Origin: Streptomyces misionensis | GTDB lineage: Bacteria > Actinomycetota > Actinomycetes > Streptomycetales > Streptomycetaceae | DNA: 64,000 nucleotides | NCBI RefSeq assembly: GCF_900104815.1 | Contig: NZ_FNTD01000004.1 | Location: forward strand, 2,124,501-2,188,500 | Direction of reading: 5' to 3' | Shown here: positions 43,072 through 50,246 of the stretch, piece after piece | Layout: each line of letters begins with the position of its first letter | How positions within the stretch are numbered: the stretch's first letter is position 1 | Notes under the pieces: generated by a model | Database searches by the model: none | Told to the model about the DNA's origin: nothing | The model's input: only the letters and a program-made list of their open reading frames with translations | Position numbers and translations under genes: made by a program

Positions 43072-43688
43072 GACAGGGCTCCTGCTCGGCCTTCCGGGGC
43101 GGGGTGGTCCTTGACCGTGGGGTGGAGGGCGACGACGATCCGGTGGTCCCGGCCGCCCTCGGCGTCCGGGGCGTCGTACTTGCGCACCAGGGCGCTCACG
43201 CCCGCCGTCAGTTCCTGCACGAAGGCGGCGCGGTCGGCGGCGGAGGCGAAGCGCACTTCGCCGTCCAGCGCGTAGGTCGCGAGCTGCCTGCGGGCCTTGG
43301 CGGCGCCGGTGAGCAGCGCGCCGACGTCGCGCACCAGGCGGGCGCCGAGCGCCAGCAGCCAGCGCGCGGACAGCTGGTCCCGGAAGCGGTCCGGGTCCGG
43401 CTGCACGGCGGGCAGGGCGGCCGGCGAGATGACGTACGACGCGGCGCTCGCGCGCATCAGCCGCTCGGTGACGTTGCCCTTGCGGCGCTCCCCGGCCAGC
43501 TCGACCAGTCCGTGCCGCTCCAGCGCCCTGAGGTGGTAGTTCACCTTCTGCCGGGGCAGTCCGACCTTGGCGGCCAGCATGGCCGCGGACGCCGGTCCGG
43601 CGGTCAGTTCGGCGAGCAGCCGGGCCCGGACGGGGTCCAGCGACACGGCCGCGGCCTCGGGGTCCTCGATCACGGTCACATCCAGCAT
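43068..43688 (-). CDS. ArsR-like helix-turn-helix transcriptional regulator
   Basis: A 206-residue DNA-binding protein. Residues 15-75 form a winged helix (PVRARLLAELTAGPASAAMLAAKVG, LPRQKVNYHLRALERHGLVEL) followed by an effector or dimer part without the classic metal Cys ligands, so it is not a metal sensor. The ATG at 43688 has GGAGGG seven bases upstream. That ribosome site lies in the stem of a long inverted repeat (43694-43751), suggesting autoregulation. First gene of a two-gene unit with the SRPBCC gene. Confidence 0.85.
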   Translation of the reverse strand: MLDVTVIEDPEAAAVSLDPVRARLLAELTAGPASAAMLAAKVGLPRQKVNYHLRALERHGLVELAGERRKGNVTERLMRASAASYVISPAALPAVQPDPDRFRDQLSARWLLALGARLVRDVGALLTGAAKARRQLATYALDGEVRFASAADRAAFVQELTAGVSALVRKYDAPDAEGGRDHRIVVALHPTVKDHPAPEGRAGALS

Positions 43689-43693
43689 GCGCT

Positions 43694-43751
43694 CACCCTC
43701 CCACCGAAAACTTTTTTTGTCCAGACGGACTGAGTTTTCGGTGAGAGGGTG
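43694..43751 (-). promoter_or_regulatory. 58-bp inverted repeat covering the ArsR-like gene's ribosome site
   Basis: Arms 43694-43712 and 43733-43751 pair over 19 positions with one mismatch (18 pairs). The loop holds a run of seven T's on the plus strand and a small GTCC-AGAC-GGAC hairpin. On the minus strand the 3' arm contains GGGAGGGTG, the ribosome site for the ATG at 43688. It could also terminate the DUF3618 transcript arriving from 43782. Confidence 0.7.
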
Positions 43752-43781
43752 TCGCGATGTCCGGGAGGGCCCCCGGGGGTC

Positions 43782-44405
43782 TCAGCAGGAGCGGCGCGCG
43801 CGGCCCCGGCGCAGTACCCCGGCGATCAGGGCGATCGCGCCGGCGGCGCCCACGATCAGCACCGGCATGGGCAGCTCCCGCAGGCCCTCGGAGGCCTTGC
43901 GCGCGGGTGCGGCGACCCGGGCACCGGCCCGGGCGGCCTTGTCCTGGGCACGGGTGCCCGCCTGGGCGGCCTTGTCCTGGACCCGGTGCCCGGCGTCCAG
44001 CGCCCTGTCCTGAACATGGCGTCCGGCCTCGACGGCCCGGTCGCTCAGGGGCCGTCCGTCCGCCCCCGGACCGCCGTGTCCGGTGACCCGGGACTGGAGG
44101 GCGTGCCCGGTCCCCTGCACGGCGTGCCCGGCCTGCGCGGCACGGCCCCGCACCGCCTGCGCCGCGCTCGCGGCCCGGTCCTGGGCGCCGTGCCCGGCGT
44201 GGGCGGCGGTGGAGCGCAGCTGCACGGTCATGGCGCCCGCCTTGTCCCGCAGGTCGGCGGCCCGCGCCCGCGCCCGGCCCTTCACATCGACCCGGTCCAC
44301 CAACTGGGAGACGGTGTCGCCCAGTTGGCTTCGGGTCTGCTCGATCTGCCGCCGCAGCTCGTCGGGGCCCTTGGCGCCCGGACGGTGGGGGGTCCTGTCG
44401 GTCAT
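43782..44405 (-). CDS. DUF3618 domain membrane-associated protein
   Basis: A 207-residue protein. Residues 12-50 match DUF3618 (PDELRRQIEQTRSQLGDTVSQL). The middle is a degenerate Ala/Gly/Arg/Gln-rich repeat of the pattern AGHxxQDKA (for example RVQDKAAQAGTRAQDKAARA), probably a long helix. A single hydrophobic segment (MPVLIVGAAGAIALIAGVL) lies near the C-terminus, ending in Arg-rich RRGRARRSC. It overlaps the holin-like gene by 4 nt. Function unknown; related genes are usually near phage-holin-family proteins in actinobacteria. Confidence 0.82.
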   Translation of the reverse strand: MTDRTPHRPGAKGPDELRRQIEQTRSQLGDTVSQLVDRVDVKGRARARAADLRDKAGAMTVQLRSTAAHAGHGAQDRAASAAQAVRGRAAQAGHAVQGTGHALQSRVTGHGGPGADGRPLSDRAVEAGRHVQDRALDAGHRVQDKAAQAGTRAQDKAARAGARVAAPARKASEGLRELPMPVLIVGAAGAIALIAGVLRRGRARRSC

Positions 44406-44845
44406 CGATGCGCCCTTTCCTTGATCACGTCGACATCGGCCTTGACGCTGCCGATCGTCCTCTCGGGCATCGGTGAGCCCGCGCGGCGCAGCTGGGCCCG
44501 CCCGGTGACGGCCAGCGCGGCGGCCACGAGGAAGAGCGCGACCGCGACGACCAGCGCCGCCGCCCACAGGGGCAGCACCAGCCGCAGGGCGGCGGTGGCC
44601 GCGCCGGCCAGCACGATCAGTCCCACGTAGGCGAGGGCACCCGCGGCGCCCAGCAGTCCGCCGCCGCGTCCGGCGCGCTTGCCCTTCTCGGTCAGCTCCG
44701 CCTTGGCGAGGGCGACCTCCTGCCGGAGCAGCCGGGACAGCTGTTCGGTGGCCCGGTTGACGAGTTCACCCGTGGAGGGGTGGTGTCCGTCGAGTCGTCG
44801 GGGTCGGGTGTCGATTGCGGGTCGCGTGTGCGAGGTCACGGTCAC
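44402..44845 (-). CDS. Phage-holin-superfamily (Actino holin-X type) membrane protein
   Basis: A 147-residue protein with an amphipathic N-terminal segment (TEQLSRLLRQEVALAKAELTEK), two hydrophobic hairpin helices (residues 70-125) and a short charged tail (VKADVDVIKERAHR). This is the DUF1469/holin-III-like family, which in actinobacteria is chromosomal, not phage-borne. GTG 44845 is chosen: GAGGAGG lies nine bases upstream. Its stop overlaps the DUF3618 start. Confidence 0.84.
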   Translation of the reverse strand: MTVTSHTRPAIDTRPRRLDGHHPSTGELVNRATEQLSRLLRQEVALAKAELTEKGKRAGRGGGLLGAAGALAYVGLIVLAGAATAALRLVLPLWAAALVVAVALFLVAAALAVTGRAQLRRAGSPMPERTIGSVKADVDVIKERAHR

Positions 44846-44898
44846 GGTGTCCCGCCTCCTCTCTGTACGGAACATTCGGGTACCCGTGCCGGGGAACG

Positions 44899-45594
44899 TC
44901 AGCCCTTGCCCTCGCCCCCGGTCCCGCGCTCGCCGAGGCGCGCGAGCTGGGACTGGAACCAGTCGAGCCGGGCCTGCAACAGCGCCGCCTCCGCGACCAG
45001 TTCGGGCACGCTCGGCTCGGTGCCCGGGTCCGGCCCGACAGCGGCCTCGGCACGGACGCCGCCGTCCGCCCGCACCCGCAGCCCCTGCCCGGCCAGCCGG
45101 GCGAACCGCGCGAGGGTGACGGACGTACGGCCGCGCGCACAGCCCGCGCAGCAGGGGGCCAGCGCGCGCCAGCCGGGTCTGCCCCAGCCGGCGTCGGCCA
45201 GCACGGCCGCGGTGGCACCGCAGGCGCAAGGCCCCGCGGTGGCGGTGCGCACCCGCTGGCGGGCGTAACGGAAACCGCGCTCGAAACGGATGTAGGCGCC
45301 GAGCACGGTGACGTCGAGCAGCAGCGCCGCGCGGTGCTCGGCGGTGCAGCGCAGGGCCTCGGCGGCGGCGCGGTCGTGGACGCAGTGGAAGCCGCAGTCG
45401 CACAGGCGCGCGGGTGGGCGGTGCCTGCGCCCGTAGACGCAGGACGCCTCGTCGAGAACCCCGTACGGAAGCGCGCCGCCGAGCGACACGCCGGTGAACC
45501 CCGCCCGGGTGCCGTCCTGGGACAGCACCGGGTGGGCGATCTTGTAGCCGGTCGGCGGCTCCGTGGGGCGTTCCGCCGGGAGCCGCAGCCTCAT
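44899..45594 (-). CDS. Cys-rich protein of unknown function
   Basis: Unrecognised 231-residue soluble protein. It carries two Cys clusters that look like zinc sites: ARLCDCGFHCVHD near residue 58 and AGPCACGATAAV plus APCCAGCARGR near residues 125-155. A long predicted helix (LVAEAALLQARLDWFQSQLARLGE) ends it, a possible coiled coil. ATG 45594 overlaps the stop of a 47-residue gene by 4 nt. Together with the holin-like and DUF3618 genes it forms a four-gene unit. Codon use looks like that of its neighbours. Confidence 0.72.
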   Translation of the reverse strand: MRLRLPAERPTEPPTGYKIAHPVLSQDGTRAGFTGVSLGGALPYGVLDEASCVYGRRHRPPARLCDCGFHCVHDRAAAEALRCTAEHRAALLLDVTVLGAYIRFERGFRYARQRVRTATAGPCACGATAAVLADAGWGRPGWRALAPCCAGCARGRTSVTLARFARLAGQGLRVRADGGVRAEAAVGPDPGTEPSVPELVAEAALLQARLDWFQSQLARLGERGTGGEGKG

Positions 45595-45734
45595 CGGGCG
45601 GCCGGGACCTCTTCGCGGGCCGGCTCGGCCGGTGCAGCGGTGCGCTCCGCCTCGACGGGCTGCCGGGTCTCTTCCTCCTGCACCAGCGGCCGCTCCTCGG
45701 CGACTCCGGTGGCCAGTGCCTTGCCGAGCTTCAT
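45591..45734 (-). CDS. Small 47-aa protein
   Basis: Tiny ORF starting MKLGKALATGVAEERP, rich in Glu, Ala and Pro towards the end. GGGAGG lies four bases before the ATG, and the TGA overlaps the following ATG (ATGA). Both signs support translation. Function unknown; a small leader or coupling protein is possible. An in-frame start at 45776 lacks a ribosome site. It opens the operon with the Cys-rich, holin-like and DUF3618 genes. Confidence 0.7.
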   Translation of the reverse strand: MKLGKALATGVAEERPLVQEEETRQPVEAERTAAPAEPAREEVPAAR

Positions 45735-45903
45735 GGTGCCTCCCATGGCTGACGTCGGTGACGACCCTTTGGCCATAGTGACCCATGACGGGCCGACTTG
45801 GACACACGACCTTGCGCCACAACGGAAAACGGTAAGCGAACTTACAGATATCGTGAAGAAGAATTAAGTAGAGCTTCACCGATGTCCCGTCGACACTACT
45901 CCC

Positions 45904-46803
45904 ATGACGAGCACACACCGGCGGTCTCCCTTCGGCCGCACCCTCTGCGCGATGATCACCCCGTTCACCGAGGAGGGCGCGCTGGACCGGGCCGGAGCCG
46001 GGGAACTGGCCGCCCACCTGGTGGCCCGGGGCTGTGACGGTCTGGTCCTCAACGGCACCACGGGCGAGTCCCCGACCACGACGGACACCGAGAAGGCGGA
46101 GCTGATCGCGGCCGTGCGGGAGGCGGTCGGCGCACGGGTCCCGCTGATCGCGGGCATCGGCACCGCCGACACCCGGCACACCGTGGAACTGGCCCGCGCC
46201 GCCGAGAAGGCGGGCGCCGACGCCGTCCTGGTGGTGGCGCCGTACTACAGCAGGCCGCCCCAGGAGGCGGTGGCCGCCCACTTCCGCGCCGTCGCCGACG
46301 CGAGCGAACTCCCGGTGCTGCTCTACGACATCCCCGGCCGCACCGGCACCCGCATCGAGCCGGAGACGATCCTCCGCCTGTGCGAACACCCCCGGATCGT
46401 CGGCGTCAAGGACTGCTCCTCCGACCTCCTCGGCACCCAGAAGGTGCTGGCCCGCACGGACCTGGCCTACTACGCGGGCTGCGACGAACAGAACCTCGCC
46501 CTCTACGCCGTCGGCGCGGCGGGCTGCGTCAGCACCGTCGCCAACGCGGCCCCCCGGCACATCGCCGCGGTCCTCGACGCCTTCGACGCGGGCGACACCG
46601 CCCTGGCGACCCGTCTCCAGCTGCGGGCCACCCCGTTGATCGAGGCCATGATGGCCGCGGGCCTGCCCGGCACGGTCACCGCCAAGGCCCTCCTCGCCCG
46701 CCTCGGCCTCCCCGCGGGCCCGGTCCGCGCCCCGCTGCTGCCGGCCTCCCCCGAAACGACCTCCGAACTCCTCGCCCACCACGAGGAGTTGACGCGGGCC
46801 TGA
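45904..46803 (+). CDS. dapA: 4-hydroxy-tetrahydrodipicolinate synthase
   Basis: Condenses pyruvate with aspartate semialdehyde in lysine/diaminopimelate synthesis. A TIM-barrel aldolase of 299 residues. The Schiff-base lysine is in IVGVKDCSSDL near residue 168, the Tyr and the pyruvate-binding Gly in LYDIPGRTGTRI, and NGTTGESPTTT supplies the proton-relay Thr pair. No Shine-Dalgarno precedes the ATG. The upstream 169 bp, shared with the divergent 47-aa gene, holds GTAAG/CTTAC and GTGAAG/CTTCAC inverted repeats. Streptomyces usually also has a second dapA elsewhere. Confidence 0.92.
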   Translation: MTSTHRRSPFGRTLCAMITPFTEEGALDRAGAGELAAHLVARGCDGLVLNGTTGESPTTTDTEKAELIAAVREAVGARVPLIAGIGTADTRHTVELARAAEKAGADAVLVVAPYYSRPPQEAVAAHFRAVADASELPVLLYDIPGRTGTRIEPETILRLCEHPRIVGVKDCSSDLLGTQKVLARTDLAYYAGCDEQNLALYAVGAAGCVSTVANAAPRHIAAVLDAFDAGDTALATRLQLRATPLIEAMMAAGLPGTVTAKALLARLGLPAGPVRAPLLPASPETTSELLAHHEELTRA

Positions 46804-46824
46804 CCCCGCGCCGCCCATCTGCCG

Positions 46825-46830
46825 TACGGT
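46825..46830 (+). promoter_or_regulatory. Candidate leaderless -10 box of the HAD gene
   Basis: TACGGT ends 6 nt before the GTG at 46837 in a 33-nt gap after dapA, with no Shine-Dalgarno. Confidence 0.4.
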
Positions 46831-46836
46831 GTCCGG

Positions 46837-47343
46837 GTGGCCCGCCCCCTGCTGTTCCTGGACGTCGACGGCCCCCTGAACCCGTACGCGGCCCGGCCGG
46901 AGCGCCGGCCCGAGGGCTACACGACGATCCGGGTCCCCCTGGACGCCCGTCGCCCGCTGCGGGTCTGGCTGAATCCGGCCCATGGCCCCGCGCTGCTCGC
47001 CCTCGGTTACGAGCTGTGCTGGGCGACGACCTGGATGGCCGAGGCCAACCGCTGGATCGCCCCGGTGCTCGGTCTGCCCGAGCTGCCCTACGTCGACTTC
47101 GGCACGGGTCTGTTCGCCCACCGCCCCGACGGGGTGCACTGGAAGACGGAGGCGATCGTGGCGTACGCCGGCGGCCGACCGTTCGCCTGGGTGGACGACG
47201 AACTGGGCCCCGCGGACCCCGCGTTCGTCACCGGCCACCACCCCGGCCCGGCCCTGCTGCACCCCGTGGACCCGCGCATCGGCCTGCGCGAGGGCGACTT
47301 CGGGGCCCTGGCGCGGTTCGCGGCCGGACTGCCCCACGCATGA
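46837..47343 (+). CDS. HAD-superfamily domain protein
   Basis: Cytoplasmic 168-residue protein. Motif I is LLFLDVDGPLNPYA (nucleophile Asp followed by Asp two positions later) and the acidic C-terminal motif is FAWVDDELGPAD. The cap is very small, so the substrate is likely macromolecular or the protein is non-enzymatic. Its close relatives in Streptomyces are annotated only as HAD domain proteins. GTG start; a likely leaderless -10 is just upstream. Convergent to dapD. Confidence 0.82.
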   Translation: MARPLLFLDVDGPLNPYAARPERRPEGYTTIRVPLDARRPLRVWLNPAHGPALLALGYELCWATTWMAEANRWIAPVLGLPELPYVDFGTGLFAHRPDGVHWKTEAIVAYAGGRPFAWVDDELGPADPAFVTGHHPGPALLHPVDPRIGLREGDFGALARFAAGLPHA

Positions 47344-47347
47344 CAGC

Positions 47348-47376
47348 GCGCCCCTCACCGCACGGGCGAGGGGCGC
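47348..47376. terminator. Hairpin between the HAD gene and dapD
   Basis: GCGCCCCTC (47348-47356) pairs with GAGGGGCGC (47368-47376) around an 11-nt loop in a 52-nt convergent gap. Confidence 0.65.
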
Positions 47377-47395
47377 TCGGGGCGTGCGGGACGCG

Positions 47396-48382
47396 TCAGT
47401 TGTGGCTGTGCAGGATGTCGTTCAGGCCGCCCCAGACCGCGTTGTTCGGGCGGGCCTCGACCGTGCCGGTGACCGAGTTGCGGCGGAAGAGGATGTTGGA
47501 GGCGCCGTTGAGCTCGCGGGCCTTGACGATCTGGCCGTCGGGCATGGTGATCCGGGTGCCCGCGGTGACGTAGAGACCGGCCTCGACCACGCACTCGTCG
47601 CCCAGCGCGATGCCCACGCCCGCCTCGGCGCCGATCAGGCAGCGCTCGCCGATCGAGATGATGACGTTGCCGCCGCCGGAGAGGGTGCCCATGGTGGAGG
47701 CGCCGCCGCCGATGTCCGAACCGTCGCCGATGACGACACCGGCGGAGATCCGGCCCTCGACCATCGACGTGCCGAGCGTGCCGGCGTTGAAGTTGACGAA
47801 GCCCTCGTGCATCACGGTGGTGCCCTCGGCCAGGTGCGCGCCCAGGCGGACCCGGTCGGCGTCGGCGATGCGCACGCCCTTGGGGGCGACGTAGTCCGTC
47901 ATGCGCGGGAACTTGTCGATCGAGGTGACCTGGAGGTGCAGGCCCTCGGCGCGCGCGTTCAGCCGCACCTTCTCGACGTCGTCCACGGCGACCGGACCGA
48001 GCGAGGTCCAGGCGACGTTGGCCAGGTGGCCGAAGATGCCGTCCAGGCTCAGGCCGTGCGGCTTGACCAGGCGGTGCGAGAGCAGGTGCAGCCGCAGGTA
48101 GACGTCGTGCGCGTCCAGCGGCTTCTCGTCCAGCGAGGCGATGACCGTGCGGACCGCGACCACCTCGACGCCCCGGCGGGCGTCCGGGCCGGTCGCCGCG
48201 GTCGCGCCGCCGCCCAGCAGCTCCGCCGCGCGCTCGGCGGACAGCCGCTCGGTGCCGGCCGGGCCCGGCTCCTCGACCAGTTCGGGCGCGGGGTACCAGG
48301 TGTCGAGAACGGTGCCGTCGGAGGCGATGGTGGCAAGACCGGCGGCGACGGCGCCGGTGGTACGGGAAGCAGTGTCGGTCAT
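47396..48382 (-). CDS. dapD: 2,3,4,5-tetrahydropyridine-2,6-dicarboxylate N-succinyltransferase
   Basis: Succinyl-CoA-dependent step of the diaminopimelate route. The 328-residue protein has an actinobacterial DapD N-terminal domain and a left-handed beta-helix (hexapeptide repeats in [20 protein letters not shown] and [18 protein letters not shown]). [17 protein letters not shown] matches the DapD active region. Ends LNDILHSHN. It is convergent to the HAD gene and shares the lysine pathway with dapA nearby. Confidence 0.92.
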   Translation of the reverse strand: MTDTASRTTGAVAAGLATIASDGTVLDTWYPAPELVEEPGPAGTERLSAERAAELLGGGATAATGPDARRGVEVVAVRTVIASLDEKPLDAHDVYLRLHLLSHRLVKPHGLSLDGIFGHLANVAWTSLGPVAVDDVEKVRLNARAEGLHLQVTSIDKFPRMTDYVAPKGVRIADADRVRLGAHLAEGTTVMHEGFVNFNAGTLGTSMVEGRISAGVVIGDGSDIGGGASTMGTLSGGGNVIISIGERCLIGAEAGVGIALGDECVVEAGLYVTAGTRITMPDGQIVKARELNGASNILFRRNSVTGTVEARPNNAVWGGLNDILHSHN

Positions 48383-48426
48383 GGGGAAAACCTAACGTGG
48401 GGCGGGGTGCGGGAGCGAACCGTGTC

Positions 48427-49014
48427 TCATGTGCCGGGCGCGTCCTTCCCCGCGCCGTCCGCCCGGCGGCCGGGGCCCCGGCCGATCACCCGGCCCAGCG
48501 CCTCGCGCGCGTACTCCTCGTCGTAGGAACCCCCGGTCAGCAGCACCTGGAGGCAGATGCCGTCCATCAGGGCGACCAGGGTGCGGGCCGTCACGGGGTC
48601 GACACGGGCGGACAGGCGGGCGACCGTCTCCTCGGTCCACCGGGCGGCGACGGGGCGCAGGGCCGGGCGGCGCAGGGCGGCGAGGTACAGCTCGTACTCC
48701 AGCTCCGCGCCCGGGCGGTCGCCGCCCAGCCACTGCCCGAGGACGCGGGCGAGCCCGGCCGCGAGGTCGGTGCCGGGGGCGGCCGCGACGCCGCTGTCGT
48801 CCAGCACCCCGGCGAAGCCCTCGTTGGCCTGGCACAGGGCCGCCACCAGCAGCTCGTCCAGGGTGGCGAAGTGGTACGTGGTGGAGCCGAGCGGGACGTC
48901 GGCCTCCGCGGCGACCGTGCGGTGGCTCAGCCCGGCCAGGCCGTCCCGGGCGGCCACGCGGATCGCCGCGTCGATGATCCGCTGCCGCCGGCCGGGGTCG
49001 TGGCGCCGGGCCAT
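48427..49014 (-). CDS. TetR family repressor
   Basis: A 195-residue regulator. Residues 8-55 form the TetR helix-turn-helix (RQRIIDAAIRVAARDGLAGL, SHRTVAAEADVPLGSTTYHF). The C-terminal half is a ligand/dimer domain with MDGICLQVLLTGG. The ATG overlaps the last base of the SMR gene stop (TGATG), so it is co-translated with the efflux pump and probably represses it through the palindromes just upstream of that gene. Confidence 0.9.
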   Translation of the reverse strand: MARRHDPGRRQRIIDAAIRVAARDGLAGLSHRTVAAEADVPLGSTTYHFATLDELLVAALCQANEGFAGVLDDSGVAAAPGTDLAAGLARVLGQWLGGDRPGAELEYELYLAALRRPALRPVAARWTEETVARLSARVDPVTARTLVALMDGICLQVLLTGGSYDEEYAREALGRVIGRGPGRRADGAGKDAPGT

Positions 49015-49337
49015 CAGTGGCTCGCCCCGCCGAGGTTCAGCACCACCACTCCGCCGATGATCAGCACGATCCCGGCGATCTTGGCCATGCCCAGCCCCTC
49101 TCCGAACAGCAGCAGCCCGAGCACGGCGATGGCCGCGGTGCCCACCCCGGACCAGATCGCGTACGCCGTGCCGATCTGCACGGACTTCAGGGTCTGCGCG
49201 AGCAGCACGAAGGAGACCAGATACCCCAGCGCCGTCACCAGCGAGGGCCCCGGCCTGCTGAAACCGTGGCTGTACTTCATCGCCGTCGTCGCGCACACCT
49301 CGGCGGCTATGGCACCGGCGAGCGTCAGATATCCCAT
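49014..49337 (-). CDS. SMR family multidrug efflux transporter (EmrE/Sug-like)
   Basis: A 107-residue, four-helix membrane protein. The essential Glu is in GAIAAEVCATTAMKYS near residue 13, and AYAIWSGVGTAAIAVLGLLLFGE is the conserved third helix region, typical of EmrE/QacE exporters of cationic compounds. ATG 49337 lies inside the first of two operator palindromes; no Shine-Dalgarno exists, and TACGCT ends 7 nt upstream, so a leaderless mRNA is likely. An upstream in-frame start at 49421 would run through the operators and hairpin and is rejected. Confidence 0.9.
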   Translation of the reverse strand: MGYLTLAGAIAAEVCATTAMKYSHGFSRPGPSLVTALGYLVSFVLLAQTLKSVQIGTAYAIWSGVGTAAIAVLGLLLFGEGLGMAKIAGIVLIIGGVVVLNLGGASH

Positions 49338-49373
49338 GTGTACGAGCGTACACATCACATGTACGGGCGTACA
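49336..49373 (-). promoter_or_regulatory. Two TGTACG-NN-CGTACA operator palindromes at the SMR start
   Basis: The first palindrome (49336-49355) has perfect 9-bp arms, ATGTGTACG and CGTACACAT around AG. The second (49360-49373) has TGTACG and CGTACA around GG. Centres are 21 bp apart, two helical turns. They cover the likely -10 TACGCT and the start codon of the SMR gene. A TetR-type site by placement. Confidence 0.75.
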
Positions 49374-49388
49374 CATCGCGGGTACGGA

Positions 49389-49418
49389 AAAGGGGCCACG
49401 GCTTGCCGTGGCCCCTTT
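49389..49418 (-). terminator. Terminator of the suf operon
   Basis: A perfect 13-14-bp stem (left arm AAAGGGGCCACGG from 49389, right arm CCGTGGCCCCTTT to 49418) with a 4-nt CTTG loop starts 14 nt after the stop of the last suf gene on the minus strand. It ends in T-rich sequence in that direction (CCTTTT). Confidence 0.85.
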
Positions 49419-49431
49419 CACCGAAGCGCTG

Positions 49432-49764
49432 TCAGACGTTGAAGCCCAGGGCGCGCAGCTGCTCGCGGCCCTCGTCGGTGATCTTGTCCGGGCCCCACGG
49501 CGGCATCCAGACCCAGTTGATCCGGAGTTCGTTGACGATGCCGTCCGTGGCGGACTTGGCCTGGTCCTCGATGACGTCGGTCAGCGGGCAGGCCGCCGAG
49601 GTCAGGGTCATGTCCACGGTCGCCACGTTGGAGTCGTCCACGTGGATGCCGTAGATCAGGCCGAGGTTGACGACGTCGATGCCCAGCTCGGGGTCGACCA
49701 CGTCCATCAGGGCCTCGCGGAGTTCCTCCTCGGAGGCGGGCTTCATCTCGACGGTGTCGCTCAT
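49432..49764 (-). CDS. sufT: SufT-like iron-sulfur cluster assembly factor (DUF59)
   Basis: A 110-residue MIP18/PaaD-family protein thought to help load Fe-S clusters. It has the DUF59 signature VVDPELGIDVVNLGLIYG and the LTSAACPLTDVIEDQAK segment with the conserved Cys, then WVWMPPWGPDKI. The ATG overlaps the sufU stop by 4 nt, making it the last suf gene, followed by a hairpin. Confidence 0.93.
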   Translation of the reverse strand: MSDTVEMKPASEEELREALMDVVDPELGIDVVNLGLIYGIHVDDSNVATVDMTLTSAACPLTDVIEDQAKSATDGIVNELRINWVWMPPWGPDKITDEGREQLRALGFNV

Positions 49765-50228
49765 GCGGTCTTCCTTTCGGCGTCGGCGCCACCCAGCGCC
49801 TGGGCCGTCGCGTCCTTCCACGCCATCCAGCTCAGGAGGGCGCACTTGACCCGCGCGGGGTACTTGGAGACACCGGCGAACGCCACGGCGTCCTCCAGCA
49901 CCTCCTCCATCGCGTCGTCCGGCTCGATCCGGCCCTTGGACTGCATCAGCTCCAGGAAGGTCTCCTGGATCTTCTGCGCCTCGGGCAGGTCCTTGCCGAC
50001 GAGGAGTTCGTTCAGCACGGACGCAGAGGCCTGGCTGATGGAGCAGCCCTGGCCCTCGTACGAGACATCCGCGATCTTGGTGCCGTCGTACTTCACACGG
50101 AGGGTGATCTCGTCGCCGCACGTCGGGTTCACATGGTGCACCTCGGCGTCGCCATCCCGAAGACCACGCCCATGGGGGTTCTTGTAGTGGTCCAGGATGA
50201 CTTCCTGGTACATCGAATCCAGCTTCAC
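49761..50228 (-). CDS. sufU: SufU scaffold/sulfur-transfer protein
   Basis: A 155-residue zinc-binding protein that accepts sulfur from SufS. The Cys residues are in PTCGDEITLRV, GQGCSISQASASVLNE and VKCALLSWMAW, as in Bacillus-type SufU. Start is GTG 50228. It lies 18 nt after sufS and overlaps sufT. It takes the place of SufE in this operon. Confidence 0.94.
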   Translation of the reverse strand: MKLDSMYQEVILDHYKNPHGRGLRDGDAEVHHVNPTCGDEITLRVKYDGTKIADVSYEGQGCSISQASASVLNELLVGKDLPEAQKIQETFLELMQSKGRIEPDDAMEEVLEDAVAFAGVSKYPARVKCALLSWMAWKDATAQALGGADAERKTA

Positions 50229-50246
50229 GGTCTCAGCACACGCCTC

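Noticed and set aside
44402..44845. Prophage remnant suggested by the holin-like gene
   Set aside because: No integrase, structural phage genes or att-like repeats nearby; this holin family is chromosomal in actinobacteria.
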